A stretch of 64,000 bases of DNA from Amphiura filiformis (taxonomy: Eukaryota; Echinodermata; Ophiuroidea; Amphilepidida; Amphiuridae): positions 36,698,784-36,762,783 of the forward strand of contig NC_092640.1 of the NCBI RefSeq assembly GCF_039555335.1, in the 5' to 3' direction. A program made the translations under genes and the position numbers. Position 1 is the first letter of the stretch, and each line of letters begins with the position of its first letter. The notes under the pieces were generated by a model. The model was not told the DNA's origin, did no database searches, and saw only the letters and a list, made by a program, of their open reading frames with translations. Shown piece by piece: positions 37,301 through 45,713 of this stretch.

Positions 37301-40300
37301 TTTGATACGGCGCTGAAGTCTATTGGCTGTCCCAAAATCAGTACCAGACCCGGTTTCCAGACGGAAATGTGTGTGTTGTTACAAGGAATGCAAACTCATT
37401 TTATCAATGAGTGAACCACATAGAGGAATACGACATCTATCGTGAGCCAATCTGCATTCTGTTGCCTGCAAAAGCCGACGATCAGGTAAAAATTCTAAAA
37501 GCAGCGTGACTAGATATTTGCGTTAATTTCATGATACGTGTAAAACGCATTGAAAACGCCAAATTGCAGTCATAAAATATATAATATTAGTAAATCACCC
37601 AATCGAATGTTAACGTAGGTATGTGGAAAAGAACTGCAATAACAATAACAAACTATGTGCCCAAAGAGTTGTCTTTGGCATGTCGCTTTTGAAATATCGC
37701 CAAAAATATCAAATTTTGGAAAAACGCCCCAAAATTTAAAACAAACACGAACCTTCCAAAATAAATATATATTAGCACTCGGCGGCCCAGTCACTACCTG
37801 CCGCTGTGATTTGGGGTAACTCATTGCTTCCCCTCTCCAGATACCGGTACTTCAAGGTCGCTCATACCCCAGCCCTTAAATATTATAAGATATTTCGTGA
37901 TGGTAACTATGTGCATTGTTTGCGGAGTATACGTTGCTAAATTGATGAATGACTGAATATATAGGTTGTTTTACGAAATAACGGGGCAAAGACATTCATT
38001 GTTTTAAGCTAATTGACCGCGTGTACACTTCAAACAAGTGGAGTATGCAATTATAATAATTAAAATAATAAGTAAAATGTTTTACAGATATGGCTTCAGA
38101 CCTCACTGACCATGATCACAGGGAGTAACACGTGTTCAATTGGACCCGTTGCCATACCATTTGTATCGATGGGCGCTCGTGTTATCTCTTATCTACATAC
38201 TCAAATTATATTTCAACAGGTCGGCAGTACGACAAGGATGGTAATCTGAAACAATGGTGGAGTGATGAGTCAATTGCGAACTTCAAGGAACGTGCACAGT
38301 GTGTCATAGACCAATATGGACAGTATATTATGCCTGAAAATAATAAAACAGTAAGACGATCATTATTACTGTTGTAGAGACTGTATGGACGAAAACTAAC
38401 AACAAATATACCTTGAATATTGTCAGAGAGAAGCATAAAAGTTTACTGTAAACCTTTCCAATCTGACATATTTTAGGCGATTTTGTTTTGAGCTTTTTTT
38501 TTATTCGCTCAACAGCGGGCGACGTTACTAATATTTTTACCAAAGAAAGCCATTTTACATTGAAGACAGTTTTTACTTGGATTATATAGGGTTTTCTTAT
38601 ATATATTTGGCACCTTCAAGCCTGTAATGGCGTTTCGGCTCGACTAACTTCAATCCGGCCGGTCGCCGTCGCGTTCAGTTTTGCGTTTCGCTAATTCCAG
38701 CTTGATTAGAGTTGAAATACTAATATATGGCTTGATTACGGCAACTATGCACGGTCTCTCAATTTGAATTGGATACTGATTCATATATACATTGCATATA
38801 AACGATATACTTATACCACATGATATTTGTTTGATATATATAGCACTGGTTACGTGCTCAAAGTACTGTCCTATGATGACAATCCATCTCGCGTTAATGG
38901 AATCCAGACACAAGGCGAAAATATTGCAGACAACGGAGGACTGAAGGAATCCTTCAAGGTTCGAAACTTTAATAATCATTCATGTGGCCATTAGGGCACA
39001 TTTTTATAGATGTTCTTGTTCAATTACATGGGTCCTAGTGAGGCATACTATTATTCACAGGTGAATGACTATACAAACTGCAGTAATTCCGAATGATAAC
39101 CTCCAGTAATTACTATTTATTTTACAAAAGTTAAAACTCACTTTCAGCGCAACAACTTTCGACTAACAAAGCTAACCTTGAATTTGCAAGGTGAGACACA
39201 CAACCTCATATGTAGTCTTGTGATTATTTTGACTATTGTCGACTTTTTTTTATATCTTTTGCATTAATTGTTATCTTGCGTCTATAGCAAGAAACCTACG
39301 TCCACATTCCAAATGACACTTAATGGCATGATGTGATAGTTTTCACAAGTTAATTGTTTTCAACTTATCTTAAAGAGAAAGTCTCTACAAGTTAGTGCAT
39401 TTTAATATACGAGCGTATATTCTTCAGCATAATCTACATCTGGAATCAGGGTCCATCATTTAACAAGTTACAATATGTAGACGTCACACTGATGCATTAT
39501 ATTGTTATTTACGGCAGAGAGAGAGAGAGTGTGTTGATGTACCAGTTGTTTAAATGAGCAACTGGCAATTGTAATTTCTCACTCCTCCCCACTCTTTTCT
39601 ATTTTAGGCATACATGGAAAACGAATACGACAATATAATGCTACCTGGATTTGATGAATACACTCCTGAACAACTTTTTTATCTTAATTTTGCACAGGTA
39701 ATTTAATTTTCAATTGCAAAATTTCCCGAGGAAGGTTTGGGACGTGGAGTGGTTGGGAGTATATTATTGAAAAACTAGAGAGATTGCGATTTCCAAACGC
39801 CATGATCGTATGCCCGGCCATCAATTTTGAAGATTTTGCACGTTCAAACTGAACGTGAGACATCGTTGAAAATGCACGAAATTTGTCCATTTTACAATAT
39901 GTTAAAGACAGTCAAGGATAATGAAGATACGAAGGAAAGTCTAATTATTATTATGATCCTTTTTGTTTCCAATGTTTGCAACAAATCATTATAATAAGCT
40001 ACAGCGATGTGTTAAAAATTGACTTCATTTATACGCGATGTTCATACGCAGAAATTGTCCATTGAAATGTGTGTGATAAATAATGTCATCGCGGTTTCAC
40101 ATTTTGGACAACGTCGTATAAAACGCGTTATAATATGCTGATTTTTACAGCGTGTCGAGGTTCATGCAACGCGCCAAATTTTCACCACGAAAAAGTCTAA
40201 TTTTGACAGTAAAGTTATGATATATGGATGCATCGGTCTTTAATCTACCAAAACATTTCATTTTTGGTAACTGCACTGCACATTTTAACCTTAGATTTTA

Positions 40301-42486
40301 GTGAAAATCAAAAGCATGCTGCATATACGTAAGCAGAGGAATCGGTGACCATTAAATGTCCAATTATATCGCCCCCTAGTGACCATATCAGATGTTAGTT
40401 TTTGTTCCAACCGCCTTCGTGACGAATGAGCACAATCTAGCTTGGAACCGAGACTAGCAATATTTAACGCAGTTTTGAACATCGTATAAACGCACGGTCC
40501 TAGGATCACGTATGTAACATCACAATCTCTCTACTATTTACCAGGTTTCACAGCAATCTACAAGAGCGTAGAGCAATATGTGGGTAGTCAAATAACTTAA
40601 AAGCATTATTAAATGTGACCAGCTCCAAAAAAAAACCCCTGGAACAAGTCGCCAGACATGTTTTTGAATGGCCTGTAAAGATAAAAATCCCATAAAAAAA
40701 ATCAAATCTTGGAATTCTTAATTATTTGACTGTGGGACTACGTGAAATTTCAAATCCTTGAAAGTACTTATCGAAAAGAGGTGTATTTAATCAATAAATA
40801 AAAGTTGAAAAAAGGTAATCCCTAATCAATCATGTGTAAGGCAGAAAACTAATTGGCCCATTACTCAGAATAGCAATTTGACAAAAACATAAAGTATCAC
40901 TTACAAATTTATCCATATCTTTATATACTTTGGTATAATTTTGAAGCTTTTTGTCTAGTGCTTACATTTTGATCCAAATCATGAAATCTACAAAATGTTC
41001 CTGGTTTTGTCAGAGCGAGTCACAAATAGCCCTTAAGCACGTGTTCCCTCAATTTTCAATTTTTATGTCTATCTTGCTTTTATCGGGTAATAGACCTGTA
41101 AACATGGTAAAATCTACGATTCAAACAAGTTCAACTAAACTAAGGTCGTGTTCCTCCATTCCGAATGACGAGTACAACATTTGACTAATACATCTCTCAC
41201 TCTGATACTTGTTTTAAGGTATGGTGCAGTGCCTACAGGCCAGAGGGTGTAGATTCGGCCATCATTACTGGTGTACATAGTCCTATGAGATATAGGTAAG
41301 AGTTATTATTATTTTATGCTGTGGAAACATGGACTGTGGTCTTATGTGAAATACGGAAATTATTCCTTTTTTACGTAGTCATAATCTCAATACATTTATT
41401 CAAAAATGGCACAGGCAAAATTAATTATGTCAGTAGTCCTAGTTATCGTTATAACAAATAGTTTAAATATGCTTTAAAAGTTGCCAGAACTATCTGACTC
41501 TTTTTTATAATATAAGAAAGGACTCAAAAATTCGTCATATTGGCTTCTACATACAAAAAAACACACAATAGCGAGGATTTGGTTTGAAATCGTTTCCCCG
41601 CAAGTCTTGATTCCGATTTAGCGAGTATATGGACTTGATTTTTTCCCTGTGAAATCGAGTACCCCCACCCATGATTTGCGTATGCATACGAGTGCACACC
41701 TGAAAATAGTCCCTATTGAAGTTTCTGTACAAACAGGGCCCAGGAAAACGTCGTTTTCTTGACATGAGAGCAATTCAACTCTTTAAAACTTACACTTTCT
41801 GCAAGTTGAAGGTCAGATAAAGACAGCCAGTGCAGAGATCAGTGACTTTTCGCATGAAATTACGGACTAGATCACCATATACGCCATACAACCTATGTCA
41901 GCTCGAAAATAGTATGGTGTTTCTGAAATGCAATACATTTTGAAAGCTTAGCCAAATCTTCATAAAAATTCGTATTCTGCTCATTTTTCATAGATATCTT
42001 ATTCCCAGGTCTAAATAAGGATTAAATATGAATCAGGGCCTCATACTTGGGTTTTAACCGTTTTCTAATTTTAGTTTTCCTATTTACTAGTGTGCACTCT
42101 TACGACTTTTATACGTGACTGGTCCTCGGTGTAATTTGATTTGTTTTGTAATATTTCTGCAATGTATTATGATTAATATGATCAATAAACTGCACATTTT
42201 TTCATCTGATTTCTTTTCCTGCAATATTTTCACTAATATGATTTATATTCTGTTCCTTTTCCGGTTAAGTCCTTAAAACGTTTTCCAAGGAAGTTAATAA
42301 AAAACTAACCACTTGGGTTGTTTTAAACAGCCAAAACTTGAAATTTAAAATACTCGTACTTTTCTCTCCATTCTACGCAGAGTAATTGGACCTTCCCACA
42401 ACTCATTTGATTGGCCAAAAGCTTACAACTGCCCAGACGACACCTACATGAACCCGCCTGCCGAAGACAAATGTGTGATATGGTAG
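17353..42486 (+). CDS. neprilysin/ECE-like M13 zinc metallopeptidase gene (21 exons)
   Basis: Type II membrane peptidase that cleaves extracellular peptides. A short cytoplasmic tail and one membrane segment (exon 1) are followed by a Cys-rich neck (CSTSHC), then the M13 N-domain ([12 protein letters not shown]). The zinc site is HEITH (exon 16) with the third ligand in GENIADNGG (exon 18). The substrate-binding NAYYS (exon 14) and the family's C-terminal CVIW end (exon 21) are also present. Exon phases agree from one exon to the next almost throughout. The exons sum to about 2.07 kb (about 688 residues) against a usual ~750; the shortfall matches a lost segment between exons 9 and 10. Exon 5 is one base short, and exon 18 lacks a visible AG acceptor. 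It is either a working gene with assembly errors or a young pseudogene. A paralogous 3' end lies inverted at 51,960–62,480. I cannot choose between neprilysin, neprilysin-like and ECE names. Confidence 0.9.
18434..18511 (+). CDS. M13 peptidase exon 2: stalk and first cysteines
   Basis: Acceptor ttcacag, donor gtaaac, phases 1/1. It encodes the end of the anchor, an acidic/proline stalk (EEEPPTPLP) and CSTSHC, which matches the paired cysteines at the start of M13 ectodomains. Confidence 0.85.
20210..20371 (+). CDS. M13 peptidase exon 3: N-domain start
   Basis: Acceptor ccttag, donor gtagga, phases 1/1. It encodes [20 protein letters not shown] and CGGWLKR, the diagnostic M13 N-terminal block with two conserved cysteines. 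Confidence 0.95.
21108..21191 (+). CDS. M13 peptidase exon 4
   Basis: Acceptor atttcag, donor gtaaga, phases 1/1. It encodes a helical segment ending [10 protein letters not shown], which carries the conserved Cys of the N-domain. Confidence 0.9.
22243..22459 (+). CDS. M13 peptidase exon 5, one-base frame break
   Basis: Acceptor gacatag, donor gtaaga. It encodes [20 protein letters not shown] then WPVLGDTKG before the frame is lost. The family-like frame resumes with [19 protein letters not shown]. The exon is 217 bases; 218 would restore both the internal frame and the phase-0 join to exon 6. The break is at the T run 22,331–22,334. Confidence 0.85.
22943..23190. mobile_element. palindromic MITE in intron 5, 248 bp
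   Basis: Two ~120-base arms are near-perfect complements, from ATATGTGACCGTAC to GTACGGTCACATAT, with the centre at about 23,067 (CTCATTTAATGAG). Only a few mismatches between arms, so it is a recent foldback insertion or is maintained by gene conversion. Confidence 0.85.
23879..23941 (+). CDS. M13 peptidase exon 6
   Basis: 63 bases, phases 0/0, acceptor acattag, donor gtaagt. It encodes [18 protein letters not shown], the conserved 'GLP.RDYY' block of M13 peptidases. Confidence 0.95.
24535..25530. repeat. decayed relatives of the 5.5–6.8 kb element in intron 6
   Basis: Sequences near 24,535–24,620 (TAACAATTATTCCTTTTAAA…AAATGGAATTGGGCCAATGATGG) and near 25,470–25,530 (…CACTATGTGTTTCGACCGACAG) match internal and terminal parts of the composite element at 5,515–6,844, but are diverged. 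Confidence 0.55.
25025..25332. repeat. tandem duplication in intron 6, two ~140-base copies
   Basis: 25,025–25,165 and 25,192–25,332 share 'CTAAATTAGCTAAAAATTTAGGACATG' through 'TTTTTCACACAGCGACGTTAACTAG' with few differences. An unrelated ~26-base spacer separates them. Confidence 0.9.
25613..25729 (+). CDS. M13 peptidase exon 7
   Basis: 117 bases, phases 0/0, acceptor catgcag, donor gtaagt. It encodes [20 protein letters not shown] and an amphipathic helix ending ETILAN, as expected after the RDYY block. Confidence 0.92.
25730..27107 (+). other. intron 7 of the peptidase gene
   Basis: AT-rich and without a gene. An inverted pair near 26,700–26,960 (TGTTCAATATTAACAACA and TGTTAATATTGAACA) suggests a small decayed foldback element. 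Confidence 0.45.
27108..27194 (+). CDS. M13 peptidase exon 8
   Basis: 87 bases, phases 0/0, acceptor tgaatag, donor gtgaga. It encodes [20 protein letters not shown], the 'R…LYN' block of the family. Confidence 0.9.
27420..27556 (+). CDS. M13 peptidase exon 9
   Basis: 137 bases, phases 0/2, acceptor atctag, donor gtaaat. It begins [11 protein letters not shown] (conserved W). It should be followed by an exon starting in phase 2, but the next recognisable coding block begins only 34 bases later, without an acceptor. Confidence 0.88.
27591..27647 (+). CDS. M13 peptidase exon 10, 5' truncated
   Basis: 19 codons ([19 protein letters not shown]) match the 'G..YV...F' block, followed by donor gtaagc in phase 0. 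Upstream bases (tgtttgcactttaaa) contain no AG acceptor. About 50 residues normally found before this block, including the W-R-x-C segment, are absent. Confidence 0.75.
27701..27803. mobile_element. 103-bp hairpin MITE in intron 10
   Basis: GGTATTGTGAAATATCTAAA… pairs with …TTTAAATATTTCACAATACC. The arms are ~45 bases with a ~14-base loop (AATCCCTAGGGTGG). It lies about 55 bases after truncated exon 10. Confidence 0.85.
28391..28489 (+). CDS. M13 peptidase exon 11
   Basis: 99 bases, phases 0/0, acceptor ctttag, donor gtatag. It encodes [16 protein letters not shown] and [13 protein letters not shown], the conserved 'W.D..T...A..K' segment. Confidence 0.92.
28969..29046 (+). CDS. M13 peptidase exon 12
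   Basis: 78 bases, phases 0/0, acceptor tttgcag, donor gtaata. It encodes [18 protein letters not shown], the conserved 'IGYPD' block. A 5.4-kb intron follows. Confidence 0.92.
30650..31910. repeat. partial direct repeats flanking a tRNA-like sequence
   Basis: 'GAGCAAGTTTTAAAAATAAACGACTGATAAAG' near 31,825–31,857 resembles 30,668–30,700. 'TTATTGTC.T.AAT.AAGAATA…GAACATCCATT' near 31,299–31,340 resembles 31,867–31,907. This suggests an element with ~1-kb spaced partial copies; the class is unknown. Confidence 0.5.
31201..31269 (+). pseudogene. tRNA-Arg(TCT)-like sequence in intron 12
   Basis: The anticodon arm ATGGA-CTTCTAA-TCCAT is a perfect 5-bp stem with a TCT anticodon, and a T arm with TTCGAAA follows. 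A run of seven T directly after (31,271–31,277) would serve as a Pol III terminator. The acceptor ends (GTCCCCA, TCCCACC) do not pair, so it is probably a SINE head or pseudogene. Confidence 0.55.
31997..32458. mobile_element. foldback DNA element in intron 12, 462 bp
   Basis: Arms 31,997–32,082 and 32,371–32,458 are nearly perfect complements over about 86 bases (ATCTACCAAAAAACGTTGAC… at the outer end). The unique centre is about 290 bases, with no coding capacity. Confidence 0.88.
34474..34577 (+). CDS. M13 peptidase exon 13
   Basis: 104 bases, phases 0/2, acceptor aaacag, donor gtaagt. It encodes the 'YFEN…[12 protein letters not shown]' segment just before the NAYYS exon. Confidence 0.92.
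35099..35157 (+). CDS. M13 peptidase exon 14: NAYYS substrate site
   Basis: 59 bases, phases 2/1, acceptor atttag, donor gtaaga. It encodes [19 protein letters not shown]. The NAYYS motif lines the substrate cleft in M13 peptidases. Confidence 0.95.
35374..35425 (+). CDS. M13 peptidase exon 15
   Basis: 52 bases, phases 1/2, acceptor ccttcag, donor gtaagt. It encodes [18 protein letters not shown], the strongly conserved 'FPAGIL..PF' block. Confidence 0.95.
35838..35952. mobile_element. hairpin MITE in intron 15, ~115 bp
   Basis: AGAGCGTGCGATTTCCAAAC at the left pairs with GTTTGGAAATCGTAAGCTCT at the right, and an inner pair CATCTATTCAAA/TTTGAATAGATG continues the stem. The same 'GCGATTTCCAAACG' core occurs at 39,785 in intron 19. 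Confidence 0.8.
36302..36369 (+). CDS. M13 peptidase exon 16: HExxH zinc site
   Basis: 68 bases, phases 2/1, acceptor aaattag, donor gtaaaa. It encodes [24 protein letters not shown] supplies two zinc-binding histidines and the catalytic glutamate; all key residues are present. Confidence 0.97.
36505..36690 (-). repeat. tRNA-derived SINE in intron 16, copy 2
   Basis: On the minus strand a tRNA-like head (TTGGCCCAGTGGTAACGC A box; GGTTCGATTCC B box) is followed by an A-rich body. On the opposite side is the tail 'CCTTGATATTGCTGAATAGAA', shared with the copy at 1,475–1,665. This copy keeps a cleaner B box. Confidence 0.7.
36840..36925. repeat. (AAAT)n microsatellite in intron 16
   Basis: Interrupted AAAT/AAATA repeats, about 85 bases. 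Confidence 0.9.
36926..38219 (+). other. rest of intron 16, nothing recognised
   Basis: A 100-codon open frame (36,926–37,228) shows no family resemblance and no splice context. I do not call it a gene. Confidence 0.4.
38220..38350 (+). CDS. M13 peptidase exon 17
   Basis: 131 bases, phases 1/0, acceptor caacag, donor gtaaga. It encodes [20 protein letters not shown] and a CVIDQYGQY block, the 'G.W.W…F....C…QY' region after the zinc site. Confidence 0.95.
38893..38958 (+). CDS. M13 peptidase exon 18: third zinc ligand
   Basis: It encodes [20 protein letters not shown]; the Glu of GENIAD is the third zinc ligand. The frame must join exon 17 in phase 0 just before VNG, yet the preceding bases are atctcgc, not an AG acceptor. 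The next AGs upstream (38,843; 38,863) give the wrong frame. The donor gttcga is also weak. Start is inferred from homology. Confidence 0.75.
39608..39697 (+). CDS. M13 peptidase exon 19
   Basis: 90 bases, phases 0/0, acceptor attttag, donor gtaatt. It encodes [20 protein letters not shown] and QLFYLNFAQ, the conserved 'QLFF..FAQ' block. Confidence 0.95.
39776..40534. mobile_element. possible TIR element in intron 19
   Basis: TAGAGAGATTGCGAT at 39,776 and its near complement ATCACAATCTCTCTA ending at 40,534 could be the ends of a ~760-bp non-autonomous element. The left end shares GCGATTTCCAAACG with the hairpin at 35,838. Short termini, so only moderate support. Confidence 0.45.
40535..41218 (+). 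other. rest of intron 19
   Basis: No gene. From about 41,065 it is homologous to the inverted copy that runs to about 62,480. Confidence 0.5.
41219..41295 (+). CDS. M13 peptidase exon 20
   Basis: 77 bases, phases 0/2, acceptor tttaag, donor gtaaga. It encodes [20 protein letters not shown] then SPMRYR. The family has SPG here, and the inverted paralogous exon at 62,263–62,339 keeps SPG, so Met is a change in this copy. Confidence 0.95.
42381..42486 (+). CDS. M13 peptidase exon 21: C-terminus
   Basis: 106 bases, phase 2 start, acceptor acgcag. It encodes [18 protein letters not shown] through to CVIW and a TAG stop. The C-terminal C-x-x-W is universal in M13 peptidases. I found no AATAAA in the next several hundred bases. 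Confidence 0.97.
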
Positions 42487-43281
42487 AACCAAGTTGTCAT
42501 CACGGATGTCTTGAAATCGTACCCCATATAATAGTACTCATGGTCTCACTCACGGATTACGGCCATCAATTCTCAACTGGTCATCTTTGAACACATACAA
42601 ATGTGTGGAGTCTCCCAGTTGCATTCAAGCCTAAATTAGATTGTATCATTGTAGAAAATGGTATCTAGACACGTACGTAATAATTCCAGTTCACATGAAG
42701 TGAAGGATGCCAAATTTGGAAGCTTTGCACGTCAAGCATGTCCGACTGTACACACTAAATTGACGTTTTGCTCGACTAAAGTACATTTCTCCTGCTATCT
42801 TGTGATCCAAAATTCATTTGCATAGCTGCACAAGGATTACCACTTTCTTTACATCCAGAACTCCTTGGATAAAGAGAGAGCTTAAAGAAATCAAGAAAGT
42901 ACATACGACCATGGCGACTTGTACGTGTGGCTAAAGTAACAGCCGAAATCTGAAATTGGTTGTACCCACAATGCATAGTGTATTTGTTGTACATCTGACG
43001 TGCTCTTGATTTCAGTACTCTTCCACCCTTGATGCCCGGGCATCAGGATTGAAGTTTTGCCTCTCTTTTTTAGAAAACAGGGTATTCTGCTTATTCCTGG
43101 TAGGAATTAGTTACTACACTAGTAAAATTCTGAAACTGCAAGAAAAAGAACATGCGTGGAGAATTGTGTAGTTTGGGTTTACCGATCTCTGAATGCCCCT
43201 TTAACTGTGACACAATTCCCTACATTAAAGAGGATATAATATAAGATGGTGAAAGTGAACGTAATCAGGATTGTTCAAAAC
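42487..43281. other. 3' flank of the peptidase gene
   Basis: Presumed 3' UTR and flank. No AATAAA was seen, so the transcript end cannot be placed. No other gene. Confidence 0.4.
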
Positions 43282-43765
43282 TTGTGCAGTGCCAGTATAT
43301 ATATCCAATGGTGTAAAGTGGGATTTCTTGGAAATACACTCTTTTTCTTGTTTTTATTTTGTTGATTTTTTTAAACATTTCTTTCAAAATTAAATAACTC
43401 TAAGTTGGCTTGTTTCTGGACATATTCAACTGTCTATATTAAGTACAAACCTACATTTAATTCACTTTTGGGTTAATCTCAACACTGCCACCAAGTGACT
43501 AAATTTGGTCAGACTAAATAAATTCAGTCACTTGGTGGCAGTGTTGATGTCAATCCGAAATCAAATGTAATGTACATTTGTGCTTTAATAGAGACAGTTG
43601 AAATATTTTCAAGTTAAAACACTGTGACCATTTGACAAGCCAAATATAGAACAATTATAATGAAAGAAGTTGACAAAATTAACAAAAGAAATAGGTAAAA
43701 TAGTGTATTTTCCAATAAATACTATTTAACACCGTGGAATATATATATATTTGACACTGAACAAA
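43282..43765. mobile_element. long foldback element, ~484 bp
   Basis: The whole region folds back on itself with ~235-base arms of moderate identity (outer end TGTGCAGTGCCAGTATATATAT against ATATATATTTGACACTGAACA; centre near 43,510, with CAACACTGCCACCAAGTGACT paired to AGTCACTTGGTGGCAGTGTTG). It has no open frame and no clear target-site duplication. Confidence 0.8.
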
Positions 43766-44467
43766 TACTGAAAGAGAAATTGAACTGGATCTAATCCACT
43801 TTAACTCATCTGATATCATCTTTAAAGTTCAGCTAAACTAATACAATAAGAAATACGTTATATATATGGCTGGAATAAAAAAAAGATAACAGCACCAGCA
43901 CTGCTTCATTTCAGTTTCAGTTGAAATACAGTGTGGTCCAAAAACAACTTTATCCAATTTCAGAGGGTGGTTGCTCAAATTGTGGAAGAGTTATTCATGA
44001 TATTGTCATATATTCTAAATGTATATCTTTCTAAGTATGTGATGAATGAAAGCATAAGAAGCTAAATTAACAAAATGGTGCTAGTTTTACGTCCGAGTGT
44101 CAAACATCACTTTGTCCACGAGTAATTCAATGGGATGTGTCCAATTGCTAAGAGTAAGGCATACATACGCGTTAGGCACACATGTAATTGGTTTTACATA
44201 CATGAACGAAATACAGGGTGTTCCAATAAAACAGAACCCTCGTTGCGCCCTCTTTTTCTCCTATTTCTGAAAAATTGATCAAATATATTTTGGTACGTTA
44301 AGAAACCCCTATTCGTTAGCTTTTACGAACCAAAAAAGTATTTCAATCGACTCACAACATATGCCACGGTTGTTTGATGTGATCATTTATTAGTTTTTCA
44401 AGCAAAACATCATGTACAACCCAATTTTAGGCTTTAACAGCTAAAAGCGGTATCATGCTAATGTATA

Positions 44468-44713
44468 TGTTACGGGGTCCAGGGGTATCTGAGTAAAAGA
44501 GATGAAATGAGGATCATGAGCCACTTGTTTGCATCTTGACCATAAGCATATATATCACAAAGTATTTATAAAATCGTTTGTGACCTAAGGTCAGAATGCA
44601 CACAATTGGCTATGATGACTCATAGGCCATCTCTAGGCAGATATGTTAAAAAGTTCAAAAAATTTATATAGGGGGCGACATTTTCCACTGAGGGTAGCTC
44701 TAGGCCTATAACA
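44468..44713 (-). repeat. 3' LTR of the deleted gypsy element
   Basis: On the minus strand it starts TGTTATAGGCCTAGAGC and ends CCCCGTAACA (TG…CA). Directly upstream (44,714–44,724) is the polypurine tract GTGGGGGAGGG. Confidence 0.85.
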
Positions 44714-45713
44714 CCCTCCCCCACTAAAAAAATGGTGTCCACACATTGTCATTCCTATGATCAGCACTACTCCAGCTTGAACAACGATCCGGGTAGATGA
44801 TGACTTCATGGGCGACACAGTTATGTCCAAGATGTCCCTGTAAAAATGTGCACAGTTTTTACAAGGTACGTTGACCATGAAGTATCCATCAGCAGGTCAG
44901 GTAGTCAGCACAACACAACCGCGAGCAAGATACTTATTTCCTTTGATGAGACACACATACACATAATGCCCATTGGTGCGATGGTATTTGCAAATGTCCC
45001 ATAACTAAGTGTCCGTCGCTGCGCAGTGAATTTCATACTTTAACTTGCTCTCTGCGTAACTAAAATTCCATGCAATTTGTTGAAGAGTAAAAACACATAA
45101 CTTTCACGTACTTCATTTAAATTTCTCAGGATGACTTCAGTTGTGCTGGTTGATCAGTGTTTCTCACTTTGCGAGATGGATGACAAAACAGCGATCTGGA
45201 ATACCAGATCTGGAACAGCATTGCCAAATCTGATTCAGTTTTTGGAAAAAAAACTTTGAATTTCAAATTAAATACAAAAAAAATTTGCCAAAATTGTATC
45301 CCACAATTTGAATAATTTGGTTAAATTAAATTACAAACACTGTTGTTGGCAAAAAATAATGCAATCAAATTTAAAATTGCATTTTGATTCTTTCCACCGA
45401 AGTATAAATAGGTAAATCTAGAAAACACTTCTGTTCATTTTGGTGTAAATTTTGTTGGCCATTTGAGACAAAAAGGTACTTAACTACCAAGACAGGTACT
45501 GAAATTTCAGATTTTGAGCCATTCCAAATATGATACAATCCACGGACTGTCACAGCAGTCACTTATTAAGGCGATGTCTCATTGTAGGTAACATACCGTC
45601 GATTACCTATCTGTCAAAATACTTTCAGTAGCAGTTCGTCGTAAATGGCAATAAACTGTCTCTCATTAATCGCAATTGTCTTTCATTAATCGCAATGTTC
45701 TACTGAGGCTGTC

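Larger units (their letters stand above)
41065..42580 (+). repeat. inverted duplication, left arm (3' end of the peptidase gene)
   Basis: This stretch holds exons 20 and 21 and the intron between them. It is homologous, in reverse orientation, to 51,960–53,370 plus 62,248–62,480. Similarity covers intron and 3' flank, not only exons, so the two arms are a genomic duplication, not processed copies. Confidence 0.9.

Noticed and set aside
41547-41765. 72-codon minus-strand frame in the last intron
   Set aside because: It lies in intron sequence shared with the inverted copy, where the frame is not kept.
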